DNA of 64,000 bases from Tridacna crocea (GCA_943736015.1 OX031063.1:38208672-38272671); one strand, 5' to 3'; counted from the stretch's first letter, positions 11,560 through 23,094 are shown. Notes: generated from the letters alone by a model not told the origin. Numbers and translations are program-made.

Positions 11560-12560
11560 CATACAACAGAGACGGGTAACAATAAGAATGTATACTGGTC
11601 AAAATTTACATATCTTATTCCTATCGTCTCAAATGCGAAATAAAAACGCGTGGGAACTAGCATCTTACATCTTTATATTTATGTTCTTGTTCCTTTGCTT
11701 GGAAAAATTAGAGGAATAAACATAAATAATAAATTATTTTGCATGCGTTGATGCCCAGATAAGGATAGAAAAAGGACAAAAAAATAAGCTTTCACAGAAT
11801 GAAACATTTACTATTTATATCGACTGGGTACGAATGATATTTTGGACGCCAAATTCTGCCATTAATGTGATAATTAGTACCTGTTTTTAGCTGTCAATCA
11901 ATTTATAAACATGAATTGATGTCTAATTGGTTACGGTTATAAACGCTGTCATAAAGTGACGTTACGTGTAGAACTGTTACGTCATCCATTGTATATTTCT
12001 TTTGTCCGTTACGTGATCGATATCTGTTCGAAGTTAGACAGTTTCACGTCCCATCTTATCTGCGTTAGCATCATCATCAGGCAGTTTACTTTTTGACTGT
12101 CGACCGGATTCTCCAGGTCCATTTGGTCTGTAATGTTTGAGATATGCGAATCGTGATTCATGTCTGTGCACTGCGGTATTCTAAGACACACTTTTTTTTG
12201 TTCAATATGGATATTTGCAGGATAAGTAAAGTAAGTTTTATTTGATACCCGATGTCTTATTTATCATTGTTATTCTTGGCTTTCTTTGTATCATCTTAAA
12301 AAATTATAAGGGTACAGATTTGAATTGAAGTGATTTGAATCGGATGTTTGTGCAGGCAAATTAAATTTCTCATGACATCTTGCTATTATATTTTTTTACT
12401 TTCTGCGTAACCAAAGTATAATTTTCTTCCACTAAAGGATGTTCCGATTTTTTGCAATATATTTTTTATTTAAACCGCTTCACCAAACACAAGAAATTGA
12501 TCCTTAGCCTGCTAAATACCTAATGTTAAATTTTCATTTTTATATAAGAAATGAAAATAT
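11560..12560. other. largely unique segment with clustered GTTACGT sites
   Basis: About 1 kb without any of the local repeat families, unusual here. Three GTTACGT(G/C) sites (11961, 11976, 12008) resemble bZIP/CRE-type half sites. A short frame MDICRISK (12207-12230) runs into a strong donor GTAAGT at 12231, but its phase 0 does not match the ovo acceptor at 19374. It could be an upstream promoter or noncoding exon of ovo; this is inference only. Confidence 0.25.
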
Positions 12561-12800
12561 CGCTACCTCGAAGTTATGCTTTGGCAGGGATCTTGATCTA
12601 AACTGTCTGCAAAAGGTCAGCCAGTCGTGCTTAGCAGCCTAAGGGTTAACTTGTATACGGTTTAACTGGTTGTGTCTCAAATTATGTTACCCCACCCACC
12701 AAATAAACCAAACGGGCATTTATAATCTAAAATAAGAAGCAGCATTACTTGGTGCTATTTCAAGACTGCTTTTGTCCAGATCTCCTAAGCAAATCACATA

Positions 12801-12858
12801 GTGTAGATAAGAGATCGGACTACACATTATATGCAGTTTGGTCTTGACCTACGCCGGT
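12801..12858. repeat. PAL-B, worn
   Basis: AGTGTAGATAAGAGATCGGAC and inverse GTTTGGTCTTGACCTACGC. Confidence 0.5.
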
Positions 12859-13035
12859 CACAAAGTTGAGAAAGGTGCATTTTATTTTGAATTTTGGAAA
12901 ATTCGAAAGACGTACTGATACTTTGCGCATAAGAGTTTGATCACTCGCAAGCCTTGCCGATAAATATCTTTTTATGTTATCTTTTCGTTTGTGTTCTGAA
13001 ATTTCAGGGGTGACGTTAGATGTTTTTCTTTTAAA

Positions 13036-13072
13036 TAATAATAACAATAATAACAATAATAATAATAAAAAT
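13036..13072. repeat. (AAT)n-type microsatellite
   Basis: AATAATAACAAT units. Confidence 0.8.
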
Positions 13073-13298
13073 ACAAACATGTAGATAAAGTGAAACAAGT
13101 TTCTTTGTAGAAAAGTACGACTTTGACAGCTTCCTCTCTGAAGATACCACCGGTACTTTAATATCTAATTTTGCAAGGGAGGTAACTGTTGTCTGGTCGT
13201 ATCGAAGTTTTGAGTTACGTCCCTTGGATGGGATGTTTGCATTCGTAAATCTTTTACTCGAACTGAGATACAAATGCACTCTAGCTTGTTTTCTTTTC

Positions 13299-13517
13299 TT
13301 AACTCTATACCACACTTTTAACGACCTACAGAAAGAAGCCTATAGAAAACACTGTGGGAAAAGGAGAAAATGCTGGTAACCAGCATTTTCTCCTTATCCC
13401 ACAAGGTTTTCTACCCTATCAAAGTCAGAAATCATCATATTACCCAGATTTAATTTGTTGTTTGCATATGCTTTGAATTTGGCCAAGTCTAAAATGTGTT
13501 GTTTGGTAAAGAGTTAA
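13299..13517 (-). mobile_element. PAL-A, full copy
   Basis: 219 bp, TTAA at both ends, reverse orientation; core 13346-13411. Confidence 0.82.
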
Positions 13518-13589
13518 CCGATATGGTCGAAGGGAAGAAAGATATCACCAGATTCAGAGAGCGACAGAGAAAAAGCTTTTTAAAACACG

Positions 13590-13900
13590 ATGCCGAATTT
13601 TAACGACCCTGACAAAGCATAGTAGTGGGAAAAGGAGTGAAATACGATAAGCACCAATTTCTCCTTTTCCCACTAAGTTTTCCACCCGATCAAAAATAAA
13701 GTTCCAAAAATTGAACATTTTCTATACTGCCGTCTGTAAATGCTTTCAACTTGGATCTTTCCTATAATTCGTACTTTACGACAAAGCTTTTGATAGGTCC
13801 ATATTGAAAGCGCTTGCAGATGACAAAATAAAGGTAACTCAAAAGTTTGAATTTGTTTTGATCAGGGTAGAAATCATTGTTGGAAAAGGAGAAAATACTG
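13590..13900. mobile_element. two worn PAL-A copies in series
   Basis: 13590-13765 is a degenerate reverse copy with core GTGGGAAAAGGAG...CTCCTTTTCCCAC. 13775-13900 is the left half of a forward copy that stops in the first core arm. Confidence 0.6.
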
Positions 13901-13979
13901 GAGTTTCGGAGGATTGCATTTTCAATCGTCAAAATAGATGAGGTTTTATATATTTGACCCTAAAAGATTCAACACCGAG

Positions 13980-14084
13980 GCTGCTAAGCGCGACTCACTG
14001 ACCTTTTGCGGACAGCGTAGTTCAAGATCAGACTGCACAGAACATGCAGTATATTCTTGGATCTACACTATCCGCTAAGGAGTT
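13980..14084. repeat. PAL-B with flank
   Basis: Flank GCTGCTAAGCGCGACTCACT then palindrome from GCGGACAGCGTAG; one arm has several mismatches. Confidence 0.65.
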
Positions 14085-14216
14085 ACCCCCCCCCCCCAAA
14101 AAAAAAAAAAAAAAAAAGAAAGAAATAGCTTCGAATTTAACTTTTGTGTGTGTGTGTGTTTTTTTTTTAACTATCAACTTGAAAGTCTTATTTTTCCGAA
14201 CTTAACTGGCTAAAAG

Positions 14217-14447
14217 TTAACTCTTTACCAAAAGACAAATTTTTTAGACTTGACCAAATTCAAAGCATCTGCAGACAACAAATTAAATCGTGTTAATATG
14301 ATGGTTTCTGACTTTGATAGGGTAGAAAATATTGTGGGAAAAGGAGAAAATGCTGGTTACCAGCATTTTCTCTTTTTCTCACAATGTTTTTCTACAGGCT
14401 TCTTGCTTAGGTTTGGGAAAAGTCGGGTTTGTGTGGTAAAGAGTTAA
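14217..14447 (+). mobile_element. PAL-A, full copy
   Basis: 231 bp, TTAA at both ends, intact palindromic core (14325-14391). Confidence 0.85.
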
Positions 14448-14663
14448 AAGAGCACTGTGGACCTCGAATTTACATAAAACTGCAATCTCAGGTGTCTCGT
14501 CTGTTAGCTTTATGTAACCTCACATTGTCGCCTGCAACAATTTGGGTGTTCATTAGATATCAGCATAATGCCGCAGCTGAAATTTACAGCGACATTCTCC
14601 TTCAAGTCGTCTTGATCAGTTTCCCTTTTTTATTTCACTTTGAATTAATAAATAGTATGCTCG

Positions 14664-14902
14664 TTAACTCTTTACCACCAAAGCCCGGGATGTAAAAGAT
14701 CCTGCCAGAGAAGGTTTTTTGAAAGCATTGTGGGAAAAGGAGAAAATGCTGGAAACCAGCATTTTCTCCTTTTCCCACAATGTTTTACACTCTGTCAGAA
14801 ACAAATCCAACCATTTTGGGCACATTTGACTTATTATCTGCACTTTTCCCCATTTTGGAAAAGTATTTTTTTTTTTTTTGTTTTCATGTATAAAAGTGTT
14901 AA
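14664..14902 (-). mobile_element. PAL-A, copy 1 of a three-copy chain
   Basis: Starts TTAACTCTTTACCACC; strong core palindrome 14722-14784; ends at a TTAA (14899-14902) that also begins the next copy. The right domain is diverged and includes a T-run. Confidence 0.7.
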
Positions 14903-15125
14903 ATTTTTATCACATAACAGAAGTTTCGACTTCCTGACAGAGAAAATATTGTGGGAAAATGAGAAAAATGCTGGTGGCCAGCACTTTCTCCTTTTCCTAC
15001 AATGTTATACCCTCTGATAGAGAATAATCCAATTATTTTAACCACATTTGATTAGATGTCTGCATTGAAAATTTTGTTCCAAAGTTGGACAAGTCTAATT
15101 TTTTGTTCATGCAATAGAGTGTTAA
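14899..15125 (-). mobile_element. PAL-A, copy 2 of the chain
   Basis: Shares TTAA with both neighbours (14899-14902 and 15122-15125). The core centre is GCTGGTGGCCAGC. Confidence 0.7.
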
Positions 15126-15332
15126 CTCTTCACAACATAAAATAATCATGTTTAGACTCGTTCAAATTGAGAGTATTTGTAGAGGAAGAATAAAGTATCT
15201 CAAATGATTGAATTTGAGGTTGAAAGGGTAGATAACGTTGCTAAAGGAAGAGGTGAAAATGCTGGTTTTCAAAAGCATTGATTTCTTACATCTTCGTTAA
15301 AACAGGTGATTGTGCAGCAAAACCTTTAATCA
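15122..15332 (+). mobile_element. PAL-A, copy 3 of the chain (decayed)
   Basis: Left domain TTAACTCTTCACAACATAAA is recognisable; the second core arm is lost and the right end (ACCTTTAAT) is mutated. Confidence 0.55.
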
Positions 15333-15594
15333 AGAAATGTCTTTCAAAAAGATAGATGGCATAAGTCTGCCCGCAAATAGAGAGAGGCCCGTAGAATAAC
15401 CGTGTCTACATTTTTGACCAATTGTATAATTATATTCCTGTGTTATCAATACCAAAATGTACGTCAGAAGAGCCCATTCAGCTATGCCACCAAACTCGAT
15501 GTACGCTACGTCGTGGTACTAACTAAATGATGTCACACAATAACATAAAATAGAGCATTTCCGTCATCTCAACTTCGCAAAAATCAAAACTCTT

Positions 15595-15802
15595 TTAACG
15601 CTTTCCCAAACAATCCCTGGTTTTTGAAAACATTGTGGGAAAAGGAGAAAATGCTGGTAACCAGCATTTTCTCCTTTTCCCACAATGTTTTCTACCCTAT
15701 CATAAAGAAAAATCATCTTATTAGCATGTTCAGTTAATTTGTCATCTTCAAAATGCTTTGAAATTGGTCTGGTCCAAAATTTGCAGTTTGGGAGAGAATT
15801 AA
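15595..15802 (-). mobile_element. PAL-A, full copy
   Basis: 208 bp, TTAA at both ends, perfect-looking core palindrome 15628-15692; short right-end domain before the core. Confidence 0.82.
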
Positions 15803-15857
15803 AGCATTTCAACTCGAAAAGAATGGGATATATTTTTTTCTTTCTGAACTTTTTGTC

Positions 15858-16020
15858 TTAACCCTTTAGCAAACTGTTGCGAGTTTTTAAGAATCTTTAG
15901 GGAAAAGAGCTTTTGAAAACATCTTGCTAAAAGGAGAAAGTGTTTTGAAACATAACAAAACATTTCCCTCTTTTCCACAATGTTTTGTACCCCATTATGT
16001 TTTCTATCCTTTCGGAGACA
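15858..16020 (-). mobile_element. PAL-A, decayed copy
   Basis: TTAACCCTTTAGCAAAC terminus and TTTTGAAAACATC; core scrambled. Confidence 0.5.
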
Positions 16021-16204
16021 TTTCTCTAATCAAGCACTAGGATGAATTTTTGTGTCTTTCTCTCTTTTTAAAGAATCTGAAACAGACACATTTCCTTTTA
16101 AGGTCTGCCGTCAAGGGCTGTTGCATTTGTATGTAGAAGTACTGACGAGCGATTTAGAAATGCTTTCAAAAAACTCTCAACAAGCAATCTCAACAGTCAA
16201 CCCT

Positions 16205-16345
16205 GAACCCTGTACTAAACTGTCCCTTGTTTTATGGACCATTGCGAGAAATATCGTCGAAATCATTGTGGAAAAAGTCGAAAACCAATACACTGTATTT
16301 CCTACTTCCCTCACAATGTTTTCTACCACTTTGAAAACACATTCA
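16205..16345 (-). mobile_element. PAL-A, decayed copy
   Basis: AACTGTCCCTTG domain, ATTGTGGAAAAAG and CTCACAATGTTTTCTACC arms. Confidence 0.45.
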
Positions 16346-16529
16346 GTCAATTGTGCGATATCCAGTTTTTTTTATTACGATTGTTTTCAATTTCAGCACA
16401 TCTAAAGATTGGTAGAGTTCAACTGCGAAGTAGATCTAGATTAAAATGAAAAATTTCTTGCGAATGGAAAAAAACGACTTGAAAAGTTACGATTTTAAAA
16501 TTCTTTTCGCCCTCAATAAGTTACCGTAT

Positions 16530-16595
16530 CGGACAGTGTAGATCCAAGATCAGACTGCACGTTCTGTGCAGTCTGATCTTGATCTACACTGTCCG
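16530..16595. repeat. PAL-B, near-perfect
   Basis: 66 bp from CGGACAGTG to CACTGTCCG, loop ACGTTCTGT. Confidence 0.75.
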
Positions 16596-16921
16596 AAAAA
16601 AGCGCTTTTATTCGAGCTAAGTAGACGAAGGGTTGGAAAGAATGCTATTGATAAAGCTCGATTGCATTCAGCCGCGGTATCTCGCCATCAAAACGAATTT
16701 GAAAGAAAAAGAAAAAAAAACCGACACAATTTCTCGACTAGGTTATTTGCAAATTCTTTCAAGCAGACGAACAATAGAATTGTAACAATATTGTGATAAC
16801 GCGAATGTCGTCTGCGGAAAACATTTGTTTCTTTACAGCCCGTTGCCCCTTGAAATAGAAAAGAAACTTGCAGCATACTTTGGAAAAGTCCTTGTGAAAT
16901 ATCGATCATTCTGATAGATTG

Positions 16922-17270
16922 TCTTTTTACCACACAGTCCCGACTTTCAACGACCCTGAGATAGAAGCGTTTGAAAATACACGATTGCCTCAGTTGTTAA
17001 AAAAAAATGAAGATTATGGATTCATAATTATGTAATGGCTAGTTTGAAACTATGAATCACGGAGATGCATTAAGCCCCATTTTTGCCGGAGTATGGCTCA
17101 AATAAAAGGTTGCTCAAATGATGGGATGAGGCAAAGACATCGTTTAATTCATGGTAGGAAAAAGGAAAGATGGTGGTATACAGCATCGTGTCCTTTTTCT
17201 TACACTGTTTGCTTGAGCATTCTTGTATACGGCAGTTGAAAGGATGGGATTGTGTAGTAAAGTTTTAATT
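16922..17270. mobile_element. PAL-A fragments around a PAL-D-like tail
   Basis: 16922-16985 is a right-type end; 17060-17105 resembles the PAL-D tail (GATGCATTAAGCCCCATTTT); 17152-17270 is a shortened PAL-A with a GGTGGTATACAGC centre. Confidence 0.4.
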
Positions 17271-17386
17271 TCTAAGGCAGATCATATTTATGCAATTCTT
17301 GATGAAAATAAATCTAAGTGGTTAAACCAAATGATTTTAAACTTCTAGCCAATCGGAAATTAAGGAGGTTTTAAAATCTAAATTGA

Positions 17387-17619
17387 CTAACCCTTTGCCA
17401 ATCGACAAAATTTTAGACTTGTTCAAATTGAAAGCATTTGCAGACAACAATATAAATCCCACTCAAAAATTCAAACCTGACTTTAGAAGCATATATAGAA
17501 AACATTGTACAAAAAGGAGAAAATGCTGGTTACCAGCATTTTCTCCTTTTCCCACAATGTTTTCAGAAAGCTTTTTCCTTGGGGTCGTAAAAACCAGGGA
17601 TTGTTTGGTAAAGGGTTAA
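17387..17619 (+). mobile_element. PAL-A, full copy
   Basis: Left target site mutated to CTAA, right TTAA intact; core 17500-17564. Confidence 0.82.
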
Positions 17620-18228
17620 GATGAATAGTTGGCGAATAAGGCCCGATCTGAGTGCATATCACGAGCACCATGTTTGCAATGGGTTGCTTTTCTTTTTATT
17701 TCAAACTTTGCCACAGAATTCTCCTTAAAAATCGTGTTTTTCGGCGATTTGGGATAAAAAGTAATTTATATGGCAGCAAAAGAGATAATTGTAATTCAAC
17801 ATTTGAAGAGCCTTGAAGAAGACACTGGTTTAGTTGACATCTGTCTATTAACCAGTGTTACGGTCATGTTTATTTCAGGTCAGGTGTTTCGGATACATTT
17901 CACCATTTTAATGGCACGTGCAAGTCACCAATTTCACAATACAGAATTTAATTAAGACATGCCGGTTCTTCTTTTTCGTATTTCTTTCCAAATTCGAGCA
18001 TTGTCAAGAGAATTTTTTGAAAATTCCCTCGAGATAAAATTGCCCCTGGTTTTTTTTTTTTTTAACATTGAAGAAAATTTATATTAAAGCAATAATGTCA
18101 TCAAAATGAAAATGGCCACTCGCCTCCTTGATAAACATTCCTCTCAATAATGATGTCTTTTTTTGGAGAAGAAATGAGACCCTTCTTTATCAACCCTTTT
18201 TCCTGCTAAAGAACTGAAATGAAACTTT

Positions 18229-18457
18229 TTAACTCTTTCCCAAACGACAAAATTGTGGACTAGTCAAAATTGAAAACATTTGCAGACGACAAAATAAATG
18301 TGAATCAAACATTGAAATTAGATTTGGAAAGGGTAGAAAACATTGTGGGAAAAGGAGAAAATGCTGGTTACCAGCATTTTCTCCTTTTCCCGCTATGTTT
18401 TCCAAGGCTTTCTTCCTCAGGGTCGTAAAAACCAGGGATTGTTTGGTAAAGGGTTAA
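18229..18457 (+). mobile_element. PAL-A, full copy
   Basis: 229 bp, TTAA at both ends, core 18337-18403. Confidence 0.85.
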
Positions 18458-18510
18458 ACCAATTTTTTCTATTTTAAATGTATTTTAGGGGGTAAAATAT
18501 ATCTTCGTAT

Positions 18511-18616
18511 CGGACAGTGAAGATCTAAGAGCATACAGCACGCCCTGTGCAGTCTGATCTTGATCTACACTGTCCGCTAAAAGTCCTTGAATCGCGCTAA
18601 GCAGCTGAGGGGTTAA
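18511..18616. repeat. PAL-B with full tail
   Basis: Palindrome 18511-18576 (first arm mutated), then the family tail AATCGCGCTAAGCAGCTGAG to GGGGTTAA. Confidence 0.7.
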
Positions 18617-18832
18617 CCGATTACCATACTTTTGACGACCCTGAGAAAGTAGCCTTTAGAAAACATTGTGAGAAAAGGAGAAAATGCTGGTAACCAGCAT
18701 TTTCTCCTTTTTCCACGATGTTTTCTGTCCTTCACAAAAGAAATTGTAAATTTTCAGTCACTTTAATTTTGTTGTCTGCAAATGCTTTCGATTTGGACAA
18801 GCCTCAAATGTTGTCGTTTCGTAATGAGTTAA
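18613..18832 (-). mobile_element. PAL-A, full copy
   Basis: 220 bp, TTAA at both ends. It follows a PAL-B unit directly, the last bases of PAL-B (GGGGTTAA) overlapping its first TTAA. Confidence 0.85.
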
Positions 18833-19051
18833 GGAGATGAAAAAGACGTAAAATCTGAAAACAATTATCTCAATGAAAATGACCACACGATCATGTCAAA
18901 CTTAAAAAGTTTTCGATTAAAATGATAATAGTTTTTCGACTATCATAATAACCTTGAAACCGCTAGATGAACGCATTTTAGTCCGGTAAAAAATACCCAT
19001 TTGTTTCATATTCCAGACTATTTGGGCCAGGAAAGGTCACAAAACAGCAGT

Positions 19052-19116
19052 CAGTGTAGATTCAGGATCAGACTGCACGTTCTGTGCAGTCTGTTGTTGC
19101 TCTATACTGTCCGCGA
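19052..19116. repeat. PAL-B, worn
   Basis: AGTGTAGATTCAGGATCAG and its worn inverse CTCTATACTGTCCG. Confidence 0.6.
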
Positions 19117-19373
19117 AAAAGTGCTATAAGTGTAGTATGCGGTGCGAATACTATATTAATGATCGTTTCTTTAGAAATAGGGGTTAATATTTGCACTCCT
19201 CATGCCTAAATTGTACTGTTGTAGTATTTGGGAAGTGCTGGATTACAAATATGGAGCACACATTGTGGAAAACGCTCTTTTTTTGTCTTTATTTCATTGT
19301 ATAGGTTAGTCACTGTACGGTACAGATGTAGGGTCTCTCAACGAACTGTAAAAGATACCATTTCTATTTGCAG

Positions 19374-21895
19374 GAGAAGCAAGTATGGAGTTAAATCAGT
19401 CTAAGCTAAACAGTGGGTCCAACATGGTGGAACGTATGAATTCAGATGAGATCTCTCTTGAAGAGGAACGAAACATAGAGCCAACTACAGAGAATGACGG
19501 AGATTCCAACGATACTCAGCCTGTTAAAAATGAATGTTGTCAAAGTGATAATGAAACGAGTACTGTGTGCAAAGAAGAAAGGCTTAAATGCGAAATAAGC
19601 AAGGATCCTCCAACTGAAATAAATCACATTTCAACATCACAAGAAAATAAAGAACGTGTGGTTGATCCTACAAATAAAGACAGTGAGACATTAAATATGT
19701 CAGGAAACGATAGTACAACTTGTGTCCTGAGTAAAGCTCTAAAAACTTTGGCTAATAAAGAATATGATATGGTTACACCACCAAAACAAACAGTAAAAAA
19801 AGATGAATCTGCTAAAACGGAGAAAAAATTTTCTTTATTCCGGCCTTACGATCTTGACGACCGTAAACATAGTTCCAAATCAAAAATACCCAAGATGCCG
19901 ACTGAATCTCCGATGTTATTACGCTCTAATTATATGGACAGAAACTCTTGGCTAATAGAAAGAAGGCAGAAATCAGAAGCGATAAGCAACCAATTGTTGC
20001 TTCAGCCTTCAGGATACGGAAGTGTTCCAGTAGTTGTTCCAATTCTGCCGAGGCCGGTAGAAAGGTCAGGTCATAAGTCATCAACAACAATAGCTACTTT
20101 CAGCTCTTCAATTTCGCAAGACGTAAGACGCAGCATATGTGGTGTGGGTAAAATATGTTCAACGATGCCTAGTGAGAGAGACCAGTATTTAAAAGAGGCC
20201 ACAAAAGACGACGATAAAGATGCAGTGCCCTGTGTTCCATTGCCAAGACCACTGAAAACGTCAACACCGAAAGATTCGCACTGTCCGGCTATGCCTGAAG
20301 AATCTATTACAGTTGTGCCCAATATATCACAACACTTGCAACCAATTTCAAATTATGTCCAGAAATCTGAAGATTCTCATACAGATAGGTTAAAAGCAGC
20401 AAATCTGCGATCAGGTCCAGACTGTACTCCTGTAAAGATCATTTCTAGAGAGGTGCTTCGCGTGAGAACACCAACTCCAGAGCTTCAGCCAATTGCGCCT
20501 GCGCGATACAACTCTGTTGATGGTCATCGGCTTCCGCTGAAACACAGTTACAAGCACCAAGCGTCCACTGTTACTCAGCAGACTGAACGGCCTTCCACAC
20601 CAGTCAGCAGTGTAAATCAAGCGTCCGTCCAAACGAATGTCAAACAAAGATTTCGTTCTTTGAGTTGTCCTCCAATTACAAAAGTGTCTGATGTCATCAA
20701 CGAAGTTCTACAAAAGGATATAACCTCCACATTATCATGTCCATCATCACTTGTTCAGTCAATGCAGGTTCTCGACCAGAAAAGTATTTTTACACAGTCA
20801 AAAAAAGCCATCGTTGAGGCTGTGAAGGAAACCTGGGCCCTGCATCATTCTGTGATTACGAGCCAGCTCCCTGTCGCCGAAAATGGAAAACCAGCTCTTC
20901 CGTCCTTCTCGACGTTTACCAATAAGACTTTATTACCGAAAACCAACTTTATCTCCAAAATATCGAACAAAGATGTGCCAAGGCTGTCCTGGAATGAAAA
21001 TATGTCATCTGATAATATTTCACGAAAGCATCAATACGTTGAACACGACAAACAAACATTAAATAAAATTGAAAGCAAAGAAGCACATAAAGAGCCTGTC
21101 GTTAATGTAGTTCCACCGTTTCAGAATGATCCGAGTCATCTAAGCTCAGCACATACAAAGGTAAACAAATCAGAGACTTGTATTAATAGAAAAATTGGCG
21201 ACTTTTCTACTAAGGTCTGTCAACGTTCTGACAAAGTTTCAGGTTACCCTGACACAAACATTGAGAAAGATGTTCATAAAGTTCGTAACTGGCATGTCCC
21301 ACATCGGATCTTTGAACTTGCAACGGAGAGGAGTTCACTGTGCTCTTCTGATCAAATTGAAAATAAGACAAAATCTGTATCGTTTTATACCGGTTCTCGA
21401 GATTATGTGGGTAGTAGAAACAATCTAGTCACAACACAACAGCCAGTCTATCCATCTAGTCATGACATCAAAAGGTACTATGAACAGGATGTCAGACTGA
21501 AAAAGTCTGAAACCCGACCAACTATCAAGTTAGAACCTAAACCATTCAGCAGCGGTACCATTCACGGCCATCAGATATATCGTGACCCTCAACCCTTGGG
21601 CTTTTCCAGAGGAGGGTTGTCTACATTGTCCACTCAACAGCCTGGACTAAGAATTCCTGGATTGGCCGACACAGATCCTATCCATCGTTATTCTCAGAAC
21701 AGAGCGTACATTGCACCACATCAGGCTCTTCTCTCCCCCGCACTAGAGTCTCGGACTCATGTTTCAGAGATCAACTCAATGGTGAGCGAGACTAGGCGAC
21801 CATTGGGTCAGTCACATCTTCAAAACCAAGCGTTAAATCCGACTGTCCAAACAGATAGCAAACTACCTATGGCAGCGATGATGATGATGATGAAG
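19374..21895 (+). CDS. ovo: ovo, large N-terminal coding exon (CDS from ATG 19385)
   Basis: First coding exon found here of an OVO/shavenbaby/OVOL zinc-finger transcription factor, a nuclear DNA-binding regulator of epidermal and germline genes in animals. The acceptor is a pyrimidine-rich TTTCTATTTGCAG ending at 19373; the donor AAG|GTAAAT is at 21895/21896 in phase 0, so the open frame that runs on to 21943 is intronic after residue 837. The region is hydrophilic and rich in Ser, Thr, Pro and Lys, with a charged motif FSLFRPYDLDD at residues 149-159 and a run of five Met just before the donor. I recognise no folded domain, as usual for the long N-terminal regions of OVO isoforms. The 11 bases before the ATG are open in phase 1 (GA-GAA-GCA-AGT-ATG), so an upstream phase-1 exon could add an N terminus. 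I saw no SNAG exon between 1 and 19373; it may lie before the window. Confidence 0.9.
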
Positions 21896-21958
21896 GTAAA
21901 TGAAACTTCTTCCTTTGACATGTACTACTTTATCTACCACTAATACAACTACCACTAC

Positions 21959-22186
21959 ATAACCCTTTCCCAAATGACAAATTTTAGATTTGTCCAAACT
22001 GAAAGAGTTTGCAGATTACAATTTTAACTTTCATAACAATTGCAGAAAATTATCCAAAGGGGCAGAAAACACTGTGGGAAAAGGAGAAATTGCTCGTTAC
22101 GAGCAATTTCTCCTTTTCCCACAGTGTTTTCAAAAGACTTGTACTGCAGACACATAAAAACAAGGGCTTGTTTGGGAAAAGGTTAA
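21959..22186 (+). mobile_element. PAL-A, full copy, GCTCGT core variant, in ovo intron 1
   Basis: Left site mutated to ATAA, right TTAA. The core centre is TTGCTCGTTACGAGCAA instead of the usual ATGCTGGTTACCAGCAT, changed in both arms. Begins 63 bases after the ovo exon donor. Confidence 0.82.
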
Positions 22187-22195
22187 ACTACTGCC

Positions 22196-22430
22196 CACCC
22201 GGGAAGCTCAGTAGTTAACATATCCGACCTGTGACTTGGTGGTTGCGAGGTCGATGCCCGATTTAGGCAAACTGTCTTTTCGGCAATTTTACGTTCATCT
22301 TTGATGTATTGTAGAAAAGTAATTAGTGACAGGGAAAGAATGTTGTGTCAGTACTGGTATGAAGAAAGCCAGGAGACATGCGTAGGTGTACTGACCGCCG
22401 TGATATGACCTATAATACCAAACCAAACTA
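22196..22430 (+). mobile_element. tRNA-derived SINE in ovo intron 1
   Basis: Same family as at 553: head GGGAAGCTCAGTAGTTAAC, B-box-like GAGGTCGATGCCCG, end CTGACCGCCGTGATATGACC, tail ACCAAACCAAAC. Confidence 0.72.
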
Positions 22431-22544
22431 CAACAACCAGTATTAGTACCACTAGCACTACAGCTACCTCCTCTACTACTAATGTTACTACTGCTGCTTC
22501 TACCAAAGCTCCTGAAAGAGGGCGTGATTTTGATAGAAAAATTA

Positions 22545-22705
22545 AAAGTTTTTAATTTTCCTCTTTGAAACCATATGTTGTGGGTACTCATTAGAATCGT
22601 CTCATTGAGACGATTCTAATGAGTACCCACAACATAGTGTTTCAAAGAGAAATAATGGATTTAGAATACCGTAACCCCCCTCTTATTTGGATTTCTGAAG
22701 TCTAC
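22545..22705. mobile_element. PAL-I, second copy, inverted relative to the first
   Basis: Palindrome 22561-22649 has the same arms as at 5.9 kb; the flank ATAATGGATTTAGAATACCG..CCCCCTCTTATTTGG is now on the right. Lies in ovo intron 1. Confidence 0.75.
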
Positions 22706-22860
22706 ATCAACAACTATTACTCATTACTTCTACTACGACGGCTTCATGTTGTTCATCTTCCTCTAATAAAAGTCAGAATGTCCATTCATTGACACCATAG
22801 ATACCTTTACAGCAATTTATCAAGGATGTAGCCTTTGCAGACAGTCCAGTATTTTAAATT

Positions 22861-23094
22861 TGTCCATGGAAGATATTTTCAGCTTGTCTGCGCAAAATAT
22901 TTTCTGTGTGTCTATGGAAGTATTTTTTATTTGTCTAGAGAAAATATTTTCTATTTGTCTGCAAGATATTTCTGTGTTTCTATGGAAGATACTTTGTGTT
23001 TCTCTATGCAATATATTTTCTGTGTGTCTATGCAAAATAGTTTCTGTGTGTCTATGGAAGATATTTTCAAATTGTCAATCGAAGATATCAATTT
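22861..23094. repeat. 24-bp minisatellite in ovo intron 1
   Basis: About ten imperfect copies of TGTCTATGGAAGATATTTTC + TGTG. The period of 24 keeps several frames open (eight-residue repeats), which is why frames here look coding. Confidence 0.75.

Noticed and set aside
12207..12230. MDICRISK as a first coding exon of ovo
   Set aside because: The donor at 12231 is phase 0. Spliced to 19374 it hits a stop six codons later, so it could only be a short upstream frame in a leader exon.
19200..19310. MPKLYCC... at 19203 as a SNAG-like start for ovo
   Set aside because: After MPK the sequence lacks the FLVK core and runs to a stop without a donor.
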